A stretch of 64,000 nucleotides of DNA from CAIYWZ01 sp964497925 (lineage in GTDB: Bacteria > Pseudomonadota > Alphaproteobacteria > CAIYWZ01). The DNA lies in NCBI GenBank assembly GCA_964497925.1, contig CAZCFE010000006.1, positions 1-64,000 of the forward strand. The letters run 5' to 3'. Both the position numbers and the translations under genes were made by a program. The notes under the pieces were generated by a model, which did not search any database, was not told the origin of the DNA, and saw only the letters and a list, made by a program, of their open reading frames with translations. Within the stretch, counting starts at the first letter, position 1. Every line of letters begins with the position of its first letter. Shown one piece after another: positions 47,622 through 56,868 of the stretch.

Positions 47622-50159
47622 TTATGGAGCAACAAAATTAACCATTCTTTTTGGTATAATAATTGTTTTTTTGATTTCTTTTCCTTCTAAGAATCTTGCC
47701 ACGTTTGAATCATTTTGACATAGCTGTCTTAAGGATTCATCATCTATATTGGCATCAACATTAATTTGTGCGCGCATTTTTCCGTTCACTTGAACACCTA
47801 TTAAAATTGTATCATCAACCAAAAACTCATCAAGAGCCTTTGGAAAAGCGATTTTATAAAGTGGCTCTGATGAAAACTTTAATTCTTCCCAAAGCTGTGA
47901 AGTGATATGAGGAATAAAAGGAAAGGCAAGTTTTAAAATGGCTTCTATGGCTTCTTTCACAGCTTCTTGATCTTTATGTGTTTGGATTTTAAAATCTGCA
48001 ATTGCATTGCTGAGTTCACGAATTCGAGCAATTGCTCTATTGAAAGCGAATCTTTCAATATCCTCTTCAATTTTGGCAATTGTTTTATGTGTCATTTTTC
48101 TTAAAAATAAGGTATCAGAATCTTTATCTTCGAATGCAGAAGTAAGATCTGCTTGCATGCAAATACGCCACAGTCTGTGAATATATTTCCAGCACCCATC
48201 AATGCCAGCATCAGACCAATCTAAATCTTTTTCAGGAGGTGTGTCTGAGAGCATAAATAGTCGCGCTGTATCAGCTCCATAAGCTTTGACAATATCTTGA
48301 GGGTCTATCACGTTTTTCTTGGATTTGCTCATTTTTTCACAGCGTCCAATTTTAACTTCTGAACCATCAGATAGGGTGAATGCTTTATTACCTTCAAATT
48401 TGATATCAGTAGGAGATAGCCATTGATTGTTCATATCTTTGTATGTCTCATGACAAACCATACCTTGTGTCATAAGGCCTTTGAAAGGTTCTTGAATGCC
48501 AATATATCCGCATTTGTTTAACGCTCGTGTAAAAAAACGTGCATAAAGAAGATGAAGAACAGCATGTTCCACACCGCCAATATATTGATCAACTGGCGCA
48601 AAATAATCGATCATTTTTCGATCAAAAGCTTGTTCTGTTTGATCTGGGCATATATAGCGTAAGAAATACCATGAAGACTCAAAAAAAGTATCCATGGTGT
48701 CTGTATCACGCAATGCAGAAGATTTACAGCTTGGGCATGTTGTATGTTTCCATGTTGGATGATGATCGAGCGGATTTCCAGGTTTATCAAAAGTAACATC
48801 GCTTGGCAGAACAATAGGGAGTTCATTCCTTGGAACAGGAACAATTCCGCATGAAGGGCAGTGAACAACAGGAATTGGGCAGCCCCAGTATCGTTGACGA
48901 GAAACTCCCCAGTCACGAAGTCGGTATTGGATAACGCCCTTGCCGCTATTTTGTGATTCTAATTTTTCAATCACTTTTTGTTTTGCGCTTTGAGATGTAA
49001 GCCCTGTTAAAAAATCAGATTCAATTGCAATACCTTCTGATGTGTAGGGTAGTTCAACAGAAGTCTGATCTTCAGGCGCAACAACTTGAATAATTGAAAG
49101 ATTGTATTTTGTTGCAAACTCAAAGTCACGCTGATCGTGAGCTGGGCATCCAAAAAGCGCACCAGAGCCATAATCCATAAGAACAAAATTTGCAATCCAA
49201 ACTGGGATTTTGCGTCCTTTTAAAAAAGGGTGTGTCACATAAAGCCCTGTTGCAATTCCTTTTTTTTCCATTGTTTCTAAAGCGACTTCGGATGTTCCTT
49301 GTGTGTCGGCATCTTTTATAAAATCTGCAATTTGAGAATTTTGTTTTGCAAGAGATTCTGCAATTGGATGGTGAGGGGCAATGGCAAGGAAAGATGCGCC
49401 AAAAATAGTATCTGGCCTTGTTGTAAAAATTTCAATATGAGAATCTTTATCTACAATATTAAAATAAATGTTTGCGCCTTGCGATTTTCCAATCCAATTT
49501 TCTTGCATCAGTTTTACTTTATCAGGCCATTTATCAAGTGTTTTGAGTCCATCTAAAAGGTCGTCGGCAAAATCGGTAATTTTCAAAAACCATTGATTGA
49601 GCTGTTTTCTTTCAACAAGTGCACCAGATCTCCATCCACGTCCATCAACGACTTGTTCATTGGCAAGAACAGTGTTTTCAACTGGATCCCAATTTACCCA
49701 AGAATTTTTTTGATAAACCAAATTATTTTCTAAAAAGCTTAAGAAAAATTCCTGCTCATGTTTGTAGTATTCAGGTGTGTGTGTTGCAAGCTCTTTAGAC
49801 CAATCATATGAAAATCCAATTGATTTAAGCTGTTCTTTCATATCTTGAATATTGCTTTGTGTCCAGGCGGCAGGGTGGACTTTTTTTTCTAATGCTGCAT
49901 TTTCAGCTGGAAGTCCGAACGAATCCCATCCCATGGGATGAAGAACATTGTATCCTTGCATGCGCTTAAATCTTGCAATAACATCCCCTTGGCTATAGTT
50001 GCGGACATGTCCCATATGAATTCTGCCAGAAGGATAAGGCAACATTTCCAGTACATAATATTTAGGTAAAGATGGATCGAATTTTGCAGCGTCTACCTTT
50101 TCTTTATCCCAAATTTTTTGCCACTTATCTTCGGTCTCTTTTATCAAATATTGACTCAT
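47622..50159 (-). CDS. leuS: leucyl-tRNA synthetase
   Basis: An 845-residue class I synthetase charging tRNA-Leu. HIGH appears as HMGHVRNYSQGDVIARFKRM, KMSKS as KMSKSKKNVIDP, and the CP1 editing domain spans about 220-420 with TTRPDTIFGASFLAIAPHHP. A zinc-type CPSC pair appears twice (HCPSCGIVPV and TTCPSCKSS). The anticodon-binding and C-terminal domains are present. It ends 17 bases from the terminator and is preceded, with a four-base overlap, by a small lipoprotein gene. Confidence 0.97.
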   Translation of the reverse strand: MSQYLIKETEDKWQKIWDKEKVDAAKFDPSLPKYYVLEMLPYPSGRIHMGHVRNYSQGDVIARFKRMQGYNVLHPMGWDSFGLPAENAALEKKVHPAAWTQSNIQDMKEQLKSIGFSYDWSKELATHTPEYYKHEQEFFLSFLENNLVYQKNSWVNWDPVENTVLANEQVVDGRGWRSGALVERKQLNQWFLKITDFADDLLDGLKTLDKWPDKVKLMQENWIGKSQGANIYFNIVDKDSHIEIFTTRPDTIFGASFLAIAPHHPIAESLAKQNSQIADFIKDADTQGTSEVALETMEKKGIATGLYVTHPFLKGRKIPVWIANFVLMDYGSGALFGCPAHDQRDFEFATKYNLSIIQVVAPEDQTSVELPYTSEGIAIESDFLTGLTSQSAKQKVIEKLESQNSGKGVIQYRLRDWGVSRQRYWGCPIPVVHCPSCGIVPVPRNELPIVLPSDVTFDKPGNPLDHHPTWKHTTCPSCKSSALRDTDTMDTFFESSWYFLRYICPDQTEQAFDRKMIDYFAPVDQYIGGVEHAVLHLLYARFFTRALNKCGYIGIQEPFKGLMTQGMVCHETYKDMNNQWLSPTDIKFEGNKAFTLSDGSEVKIGRCEKMSKSKKNVIDPQDIVKAYGADTARLFMLSDTPPEKDLDWSDAGIDGCWKYIHRLWRICMQADLTSAFEDKDSDTLFLRKMTHKTIAKIEEDIERFAFNRAIARIRELSNAIADFKIQTHKDQEAVKEAIEAILKLAFPFIPHITSQLWEELKFSSEPLYKIAFPKALDEFLVDDTILIGVQVNGKMRAQINVDANIDDESLRQLCQNDSNVARFLEGKEIKKTIIIPKRMVNFVAP

Positions 50160-50338
50160 TTTTTATTTTCTTCTTTCTTTTCTTTTTCCTGAATGGGGAA
50201 TTTCAGTTCTCCAAATATTTTTCCTTTTTTTTGTGCTAGAACTTCCTGTTTATCTTTCGGGGAGTCCAATTGAGCTTCTTCACCAGAACAGCCTGATAAT
50301 AAAAACAATACCATAAAACCAATAACTTTGTCAAACAT
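50156..50338 (-). CDS. small predicted lipoprotein overlapping leuS
   Basis: A 60-residue peptide with a lipoprotein signal: MFDKVIGFMVLFLLSGC, so Cys17 is the likely lipidation site. The remaining 43 residues are highly charged (lysine and glutamate) and probably disordered. It overlaps the start of leuS by 4 bases, and the reading AGGTT upstream offers a weak ribosome site. Small lysine-rich lipoproteins of LptM type have this shape, but homology cannot be claimed from a 60-residue sequence. Confidence 0.5.
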   Translation of the reverse strand: MFDKVIGFMVLFLLSGCSGEEAQLDSPKDKQEVLAQKKGKIFGELKFPIQEKEKKEENKK

Positions 50339-51058
50339 TTTTAACCTCTTTTTTATATCTTGTTGAATTAATTCTATATAGTTTATGCCTACTTATAAAC
50401 AAAATAATTTTCATATTGAACGTTTGACATGAATAGATAGTAAAAGGTGTCATGATTTTTAAAATAGATGAGTAATGGCTTTTGTGGATAATGTTAGGCG
50501 AAGTGGTTTGAATTTTATAGAAATATTTTCTAGCTCACAAGAAAAAGCGTGTGCATACGAATATCTTATAAAGTCAGATTTTTTGTACGTGATTATGGAG
50601 TTGAGAGAATAAAATGACCTGTTGAATATAATCTTAAAGATCTTGGCCTGGAATTTCAAAATCACGCAATACATAGGGTGCACAGAAAGACGACTTTTTT
50701 TTAGCCAGAGAAGGGGAAAGCTTTTCTCAGATACAAAGCGTTTTAGGTTTATTGCAAGAATACAATGATCAAATTTTGACAGCTTTGTGAGTGCATTCTG
50801 ATGATGTTCAACGTTTTGTTCCGCGATTGCAGAACCCGCGATGGAGGGGAGTTTTATAACAATTCAGGGGATGGCTGCTGAACTCTCTGGATCAGAAGGC
50901 GAAACTGATGAATCAGATTGTGGTCAATTATCTAAGGTGAGTGATTTTTGCAACAGGCAAGAATTATTTTCCAAAATATGGCGAATAAGATTGTTTTTAA
51001 TATTTATAACTGATATATTTGTTGTGAAAGTATTTAATTAACAATAAAGGTTTTTGCT
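50339..51058. other. 720-base gap with decayed reading frames
   Basis: No intact gene is visible. Open fragments appear on the plus strand: a 45-codon one from ATG 50475 (MAFVDNVRRSGLNFIEIFSS...); one from about 50642 that hits a run of eight T at 50695-50702; and in the next frame AREGESFSQIQSVLGLLQEY, continuing through in-frame TGA and TAA codons as FVPRLQNPRWRGVL and QFRGWLLNSLDQKAKLMNQI. These look like remains of a gene destroyed by stops and a poly-T frameshift. I do not recognise the family. It may also contain the promoters for leuS and the M16 gene. Confidence 0.45.
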
Positions 51059-52387
51059 ATGTTTTTCTTAAAGTGTAAGCTTATTTTTCTGGCTCATTTT
51101 CTTTTAAGTGGAGCTGTATGTGCAAAAGAACAGCCCAATTCAACATTTACGCTTGATAATGGGTTGCGTGTTTTTGTATTGACGAATACGCGCGTTCCTG
51201 TTGTGTATCATTCTGTTTGGTATAAAGTTGGAAGTACTAATGACCCTATTGGGAAATCCGGTATGGCACACTATTTAGAGCATATGATGTTTAAGTCGAG
51301 TAAAAATTACCCAAGTGGCGAATATGTTAAAATTGTTGAAAGGTGCGGAGCAAGATATAATGCCACAACGTCTTATGATCGCACAAATTACTATCAAACA
51401 GTGGATAAAAAGCATCTTGAGACAATGATGAAGCTTGAAGCTGATCGTATGGTGAATTTAACAATGGATGAAAAAGAAGCGCTATCTGAGAGAAAGGTTG
51501 TGATTGAAGAACGCCTTATGACAAGAGATAATCCTCCAGAAGGAAGGCTATCAGAAATGTTGATCGCGCATTATTATTTGCACCATCCCTATAGAAGACC
51601 AGTTATTGGGTGGAAACATGAAATGGAAACGTATACGCATCAAGATGCCTTGAATTTTTATAAAAAATTCTATTCGCCCAGCAACGCAATGATCATTTTA
51701 TCTGGAGATATTACCAAGGAAGAAGCAAAGGCTTTAACTCAGAAGTATTACGGATCCATACCTGCTGCGCCTGTTGAGGAAGCAACGTATCTTCAAGAGC
51801 CGGATAATCATCAAATAACAGCTCAATTAGAGCTTAAAGATAAAGATTTTGGCACCCCTTCATTTAGTTTTGTATTTAAGGGGATTTCATGGAAAGATGA
51901 TATAAAGAAAGCCTATGCATTAGACGTTGTTGCATCTTTATTGAGCGGAAAAACAGGTCTTTGGTATGATACTTTGGTCGAAAAAGAAAAAATCGCAACA
52001 AATGTTAGCGTAAGCTATCATGGCTTTGTGTTTGATGTTGCGGCTCCTTTTGAAATTGAGCTGTCTCTTCCTAAGGGAGCAGATGTGGGTCTTGCAAAAA
52101 AACGCTTGGCTTTGCTCATTGAAGATCTTGTCAAGAACGATTTAAGTGATGATGATGTCAAGCTTGCCAAAACAAAAGCAACAAACGTGTTTGATTATAT
52201 TAAAGATAGTGCAACAAGTTATGGGAATTTTGTGGGGGGCTTGCTGATTAAAGGGTTTACGCTTGATCAAATTGAATCCATGCGAGATAACCTTGATAAG
52301 GTGACTAAAGAAGATATGAAAAAGGTCATTAAAGAGATTTTTGGGGTTCCTCCTCGGGTAATTTCTAGCGCACTTCCTCAAGAATAA
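51059..52387 (+). CDS. exported M16 zinc peptidase, catalytic subunit
   Basis: A 442-residue metallopeptidase of the M16 (pitrilysin/processing peptidase) family. The signal peptide is MFFLKCKLIFLAHFLLSGAV with a cut near CAKEQ. The inverted zinc motif HYLEH (His71, Glu74, His75) is present, with a downstream Glu in the ERKVVIEERLM helix. Such enzymes degrade or process peptides in the periplasm. The next gene encodes an M16 protein lacking the zinc motif, the usual catalytic/non-catalytic pair. AAAGG precedes the ATG at 51059. Confidence 0.9.
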   Translation: MFFLKCKLIFLAHFLLSGAVCAKEQPNSTFTLDNGLRVFVLTNTRVPVVYHSVWYKVGSTNDPIGKSGMAHYLEHMMFKSSKNYPSGEYVKIVERCGARYNATTSYDRTNYYQTVDKKHLETMMKLEADRMVNLTMDEKEALSERKVVIEERLMTRDNPPEGRLSEMLIAHYYLHHPYRRPVIGWKHEMETYTHQDALNFYKKFYSPSNAMIILSGDITKEEAKALTQKYYGSIPAAPVEEATYLQEPDNHQITAQLELKDKDFGTPSFSFVFKGISWKDDIKKAYALDVVASLLSGKTGLWYDTLVEKEKIATNVSVSYHGFVFDVAAPFEIELSLPKGADVGLAKKRLALLIEDLVKNDLSDDDVKLAKTKATNVFDYIKDSATSYGNFVGGLLIKGFTLDQIESMRDNLDKVTKEDMKKVIKEIFGVPPRVISSALPQE

Positions 52388-52407
52388 TAAATTGGAGTTT
52401 TTAAGTT

Positions 52408-53703
52408 ATGAAGAATTTTCTTTTAGTATGTGCTTTGACTGTATGTTTTTTTGCAAAACTGCAGGCAATTCAAGTTATTCCACTTGAGACGAAAAAAGGT
52501 ATTAAGGTCTGGTTTGTTGAAGAAAAAAATTCTAATATTATTTCTTTAGGGGCCGTTTTTAAAAATTCAGGAGCAGTTCACGACCCAAATTCAAAATTAG
52601 GGCTTTCTGGATTTGCGTCTAGCCTGATGACGCAAGGAACTAAAAACCTTGAATATAAAGCATTTATCAGGAGGCTTGAAGAATTGTCAATTTCCTCTCT
52701 GAGAGTTGGATCTACTGGGGATCATATTGATATATCTTTGGTGACATTAGTCAGAGCTAAAGACGCGGCTTTTGGTTTATTAAAAGAGGTGTTGATGCAG
52801 CCACGTTTTGACGCGGTTCAGATGCAGGTCCTCAAGGATCAAGCGATTTCTGCGATACAAGAAGAAGAACGTAACCCTCAGAGTGTTGCTTCAGTAAAAG
52901 GTGCAGAAATTCTTTTTAAAGATCATCCTTATGGCAGACGTAATAGAGGAACGATTGAGAGCATTAACAGTATTGCTATAGAAGATTTGCAAGATTTTAT
53001 TTCCACAAGATTTGCAAGAGACAGGTTAATTATCGGCATATGTGGAAACATGACTAAGGACGAGATTATAAGCTTAGTAGATAATGTTTTTGGTGACTTG
53101 CCAGCTCAAAGCAAACTGCCAGAAATAGCCAAAATTAATCCACTTTTGAATAATGACATCACGCATATTGAATGGGATATTCCTCAAACAGTAATAAGAT
53201 TTGCTGGTCCTGGGGTTTCTGTTCAAGATCCAGATATTTATGCCGCTAGTATTTTATTTCATTTGCTTGGAAGTGGATTTGAGGGGCGTTTGATGCGTGA
53301 AATTCGTGTGAAACGGGGCCTTACTTATGGCGTTGGCGTGGGGCTTATGAATATGGAAAAATCAGATATTTTTGCCGGGGGAATGGCAACAAGCTCTCAA
53401 AATGCGATGCAAGCTATTGAAGCGGTTAAGGAAATCTGGAAAGATGTCATTCAAAATGGTGTTACGCAAGAAGAGGTTAATAAAGCTAAAGATTCTCTTG
53501 TTAATTCATATGTTCTTAATTTTATGCAAACTGCTCAAATAGCTGGTCAATTGGTGGGGCTTCAGCTTGCAGGGCGTGATATTGATTATTTTAATAAACG
53601 TAATGATTTGGTTCAAGCTGTTACTTTGGAAGATGTTAACCGTGTTGCAAAAAAATTGCTGAATGTGGATAAGCTTCCTTTTGTTAAAGTTGGGAAAAAG
53701 TAA
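52408..53703 (+). CDS. exported M16 family protein, non-catalytic partner
   Basis: A 431-residue M16-fold protein with a signal peptide (MKNFLLVCALTVCFFAKLQA). The zinc motif HxxEH is replaced by LSGFASSLMTQG, so it cannot bind zinc there. It keeps substrate-binding elements such as LLGSGFEGRLMREIRVKRG and TYGVGVGL near the C-terminal half, as in the second subunit of mitochondrial-type processing peptidases. It lies 20 bases after the catalytic partner, and its stop overlaps the hemB start by one base. Confidence 0.9.
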   Translation: MKNFLLVCALTVCFFAKLQAIQVIPLETKKGIKVWFVEEKNSNIISLGAVFKNSGAVHDPNSKLGLSGFASSLMTQGTKNLEYKAFIRRLEELSISSLRVGSTGDHIDISLVTLVRAKDAAFGLLKEVLMQPRFDAVQMQVLKDQAISAIQEEERNPQSVASVKGAEILFKDHPYGRRNRGTIESINSIAIEDLQDFISTRFARDRLIIGICGNMTKDEIISLVDNVFGDLPAQSKLPEIAKINPLLNNDITHIEWDIPQTVIRFAGPGVSVQDPDIYAASILFHLLGSGFEGRLMREIRVKRGLTYGVGVGLMNMEKSDIFAGGMATSSQNAMQAIEAVKEIWKDVIQNGVTQEEVNKAKDSLVNSYVLNFMQTAQIAGQLVGLQLAGRDIDYFNKRNDLVQAVTLEDVNRVAKKLLNVDKLPFVKVGKK

Positions 53704-54695
53704 TGATTGTAGGGAGCTTTCCTTTCTCAAGGCCTAGAAGATTGCGTTCATCTGGATGGATGCGTGAAATGTGTCAGGAATTTGGTGTTGTCTCTGGTGA
53801 TTTGATTTTACCTTTATTTATAAGGGAGGAGGGGACATCTTCTATTATTTCCTCTATGCCGGGTGTTTCGCGTTTGATGATTTCTGAATTGTTGCCTGTG
53901 GTGCATCGAGCTTTAAAACTGGGAATAAAAGCGGTAGCTTTATTTCCAGTTATTGATACTGCCTTTAAAAATGAAAAAGGAACACTTGCATATAGTGAAG
54001 ATAATTTGATATGTAGAGCAATACGTGCAATCAAAAGCTCTTTTCCGGAAATAGGTGTGATTGCCGATGTTGCGCTGGACCCATATACATCTCACGGTCA
54101 AGATGGCGTTGTTTTAAAGGGGAGAGTGCACAATCAAGAAACAATTGAAATGTTATGCGCGCAAGCTCTTGTTCAGGCTCAATCTGGATGTGATATTATT
54201 GCGCCTTCGGATATGATGGATGGACGTGTTATAGCGCTTCGTCAGGCTTTAGATACAGCTTCTTTTGATGGGGTTTCGATTATGAGCTATGGCGCAAAAT
54301 ATTCATCTTGTTTCTATGGCCCATTTCGTGATGCTTTAGACAATAAAGCAGTTGTTGATAAAGGTTTAAAAAAGACCTATCAAATGAATCCAGGAAATTC
54401 AAAAGAAGCGCTTAGGGAAATTGCGATGGATATTGAAGAAGGTGCTGACATGATTATTGTAAAGCCTGGGATGCCTTATTTAGACATTGTTTCAAAAGCA
54501 TCTCAAGAATTCCATGTTCCTATTTTTGGGTATCAGGTGAGCGGTGAGTATGCGATGTTGAAAGCTGCATCGCAAAATGGCTGGCTTGACTTTAATGATA
54601 GTTTGATGGAGAGTTTGCTTTGTTTTAAGCGTGCAGGGGCTTCTGGTGTCATTACTTATGGTGCTCTTGAAGCAGCGGAAATGATAAATGGCTGA
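53703..54695 (+). CDS. hemB: delta-aminolevulinic acid dehydratase (porphobilinogen synthase)
   Basis: A 330-residue enzyme joining two 5-aminolevulinates into porphobilinogen for heme. The two active-site lysines lie in IMSYGAKYSSCFYGPFRDA and MIIVKPGMPYLDIV. The metal-site region reads DVALDPYTSHGQDG, with Asp where zinc-type enzymes have Cys, so it belongs to the cysteine-free, magnesium-responsive class common in alphaproteobacteria. The start overlaps the previous stop (TAATG), and the end overlaps tsaE by 8 bases. Confidence 0.96.
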   Translation: MIVGSFPFSRPRRLRSSGWMREMCQEFGVVSGDLILPLFIREEGTSSIISSMPGVSRLMISELLPVVHRALKLGIKAVALFPVIDTAFKNEKGTLAYSEDNLICRAIRAIKSSFPEIGVIADVALDPYTSHGQDGVVLKGRVHNQETIEMLCAQALVQAQSGCDIIAPSDMMDGRVIALRQALDTASFDGVSIMSYGAKYSSCFYGPFRDALDNKAVVDKGLKKTYQMNPGNSKEALREIAMDIEEGADMIIVKPGMPYLDIVSKASQEFHVPIFGYQVSGEYAMLKAASQNGWLDFNDSLMESLLCFKRAGASGVITYGALEAAEMING

Positions 54696-55122
54696 GCTTA
54701 TTTTAAACTCATTGGAAGACACATGCACGATTTCAAAAGAACTGGCATTTGATGCAAAAATAGGAGATATTTTTTTACTCTATGGAGATTTAGGAGCAGG
54801 AAAAACAACCTTTTCAAGGTTTTTTATTAGAGAATTTCTTCAAGATCCGGGTCTTGATGTTACAAGTCCAACTTTTAATATCATTCAAACCTATGGCGAA
54901 CATCCAAAAGAAGTCTGGCATGTAGATCTTTATCGTATTGAAAATCAAAATGAGATTTATAATTTGGGACTTGAGGATGCGTACGGAAATGCCCTAATGT
55001 TGATCGAATGGCCTGAACGTTTTGGTTCTATTATTCCATCTGGAAATATCATAAAACTTGATTTTTCTATAAAAAATGAAAAATATCACTTGAATATTTT
55101 AAAAAATATAAAATATTCTTGA
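54688..55122 (+). CDS. tsaE: tRNA threonylcarbamoyladenosine biosynthesis ATPase TsaE
   Basis: A 144-residue P-loop ATPase required, with TsaB and TsaD, for the t6A37 modification of ANN-decoding tRNAs. It has the Walker A LYGDLGAGKTTFSRFFI, the switch DVTSPTFNIIQTY, and the signature HVDLYRIENQNEIYNLGLED followed by LIEWPERF. Length is normal. It overlaps hemB by 8 bases and probably ends the M16-M16-hemB-tsaE transcript; no clear terminator follows. Confidence 0.95.
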   Translation: MAELILNSLEDTCTISKELAFDAKIGDIFLLYGDLGAGKTTFSRFFIREFLQDPGLDVTSPTFNIIQTYGEHPKEVWHVDLYRIENQNEIYNLGLEDAYGNALMLIEWPERFGSIIPSGNIIKLDFSIKNEKYHLNILKNIKYS

Positions 55123-55235
55123 CTTTCTTCTTAAAATATGGATCTGATGAGTTCACATTGACTAGTGTGGGTATTTTTATGCTCATGAATGAATTATTTT
55201 AATATTAACTTATAACATAAGGATGTAAAAATCAA

Positions 55236-56783
55236 ATGTCGGAAAAACAAGACGAATTTACAGGATGGCGCAAAGCCGTATGGCCCATCCACAACCATGA
55301 ATTGAAAAAATTCCTTCCTATGGGAATTATGATGTTCTGTATTCTTTTTATCTATACAGTACTGCGTGACACAAAAGATGCGATTTTGGTGAACTCACCA
55401 GGGGCTGGCGCTGAAAGCTTATCTTTTGCTAAAGGAATTGGCGTGACTGCTTCTGCCGTGATTTTTATGATCATGTACACAAAGGCTGCTAACGTATTTA
55501 AGCGCGAAGGTTTGTTTTATGTAACAGCCTTGCCGTTCTTAGTTTTCTTTGGATTGTTCCCTTACTTTATTTATCCATTTGTTGGATCTTTGCATATGAG
55601 TCTTGATTCTATTCATGCTCTTCAGGCTTCTTATCCAAATGCAAAATGGATTATTCCTTTGATTGGTAACTGGACATATACATTATTCTATATCCTTTCT
55701 GAACTTTGGGGGAGTGCTGTTTTGTCTTTGCTTTTCTGGCAATTTGCAAACTCTATCACACCTGTTCATGAAGCACGTCGTTTTTATGGTATGTTTGGGT
55801 TTCTTGGAAATTTTGGTTTAGTGTTGTCAGGCCCTGGAATTATTCTTGTATCAAGATATGTTCAAAGTATGAAATTAGCAGATAGAGCTCAAGAGACTGG
55901 TCTTATGTTGCAATACTTGATGGCCGGAGTTATTGTTGCTGGTGCAATTTTGCTTTATACTTTCTATTGGACAAATCGTAATGTTTTGACTGATAAGCGT
56001 TATTATGATCCAGAAGCAATGGGCGAAACAAAGAAGAAAAAAGAAAAGCTCTCCATGATGGAAAGTTTTAAATTTATTCTTCATTCACCATACCTTGGTT
56101 TAGTTGCAATGTTAGTTCTTGCTTATGGCGTATCAATCAACCTTTTTGAAGGTATCTGGAAGGGTCAAATTAAGATTGCTTACCCATCTGAAATTGAGTA
56201 CAACGAAGTTATGGGAGGTCTTTCTACAACAACTGGTTTGATCGCTCTTGCGTTAATGTTGATTGGAAGTAACCTGCTTCGTCGTTTTTCATGGAAAGCA
56301 TGCGCAATGATTACGCCTGCTGTTCTTTTGGCAGGTATTTTGGTTTTCTTTGGTGTGATCTATTATAACAATACGCTCATTCCTGCTGGAATGTCCATTG
56401 TTGAAGCAATCTCTAAAGGCGTTATCAATCGTGAATTAATTGTGTTTGCTGTAGTTCTTGGCTTGTTCGTAAATGCATTCGGAAAAGCTGTGAAGTATTC
56501 ACTTTTTGATCCAACAAAAGAAATGGCCTACATTCCACTTGATCCTGAACTTAAAACAAAGGGTAAAGCAGCTGTGGATGTTATTGGCGGTCGCGGTGGA
56601 AAATCACTTGGATCTTATATTCAAATGGGTCTTTTAACAACAAGCGGTGCTGCTCTTTATCAATTGGTTCCAATTATTGCTCCAATTGTAATTGGTATCG
56701 TGATTCTTTGGTTGCTTTCTGTTTTGAAATTGAGCACAAAGTTCCAAGAACTTACAGGCGCAATTGCAAAGAAAAAGAAATAA
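55236..56783 (+). CDS. tlc: ATP/ADP translocase (Tlc family nucleotide transporter)
   Basis: A 515-residue inner-membrane protein of the NTT/Tlc family, which exchanges host ATP for bacterial ADP or imports other nucleotides. It has about 12 helices. Family features are the start GWRKAVWPIHNHELKKFLPM, ILFIYTVLRDTKDAILVNSP, the SELWGSAVLSLLFWQFANSI helix, NLFEGIWKGQIKIAYP, and KAVKYSLFDPTKEMAYIPLD near the C-terminus followed by KGKAAVDVIGGRGGKS. The KYSLFDPTKEMAYIP segment is highly conserved. AAGGATG precedes the ATG. A strong terminator follows. This is the clearest sign of intracellular life in the window. Confidence 0.97.
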   Translation: MSEKQDEFTGWRKAVWPIHNHELKKFLPMGIMMFCILFIYTVLRDTKDAILVNSPGAGAESLSFAKGIGVTASAVIFMIMYTKAANVFKREGLFYVTALPFLVFFGLFPYFIYPFVGSLHMSLDSIHALQASYPNAKWIIPLIGNWTYTLFYILSELWGSAVLSLLFWQFANSITPVHEARRFYGMFGFLGNFGLVLSGPGIILVSRYVQSMKLADRAQETGLMLQYLMAGVIVAGAILLYTFYWTNRNVLTDKRYYDPEAMGETKKKKEKLSMMESFKFILHSPYLGLVAMLVLAYGVSINLFEGIWKGQIKIAYPSEIEYNEVMGGLSTTTGLIALALMLIGSNLLRRFSWKACAMITPAVLLAGILVFFGVIYYNNTLIPAGMSIVEAISKGVINRELIVFAVVLGLFVNAFGKAVKYSLFDPTKEMAYIPLDPELKTKGKAAVDVIGGRGGKSLGSYIQMGLLTTSGAALYQLVPIIAPIVIGIVILWLLSVLKLSTKFQELTGAIAKKKK

Positions 56784-56809
56784 TTCTTTGTATTGTAAAT
56801 AAAATAAAA

Positions 56810-56838
56810 AGCCCTCTAATTTTAGAGGGCTTTTTTTA
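56810..56838 (+). terminator. intrinsic terminator after tlc
   Basis: AGCCCTCTAA (56810-56819) pairs perfectly with TTAGAGGGCT (56822-56831) around a two-T gap (the loop would open further), followed by seven further T. It is among the strongest terminators here. Confidence 0.9.
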
Positions 56839-56868
56839 TTGATATCTATTCAAAATAAAGAGGTTTTA

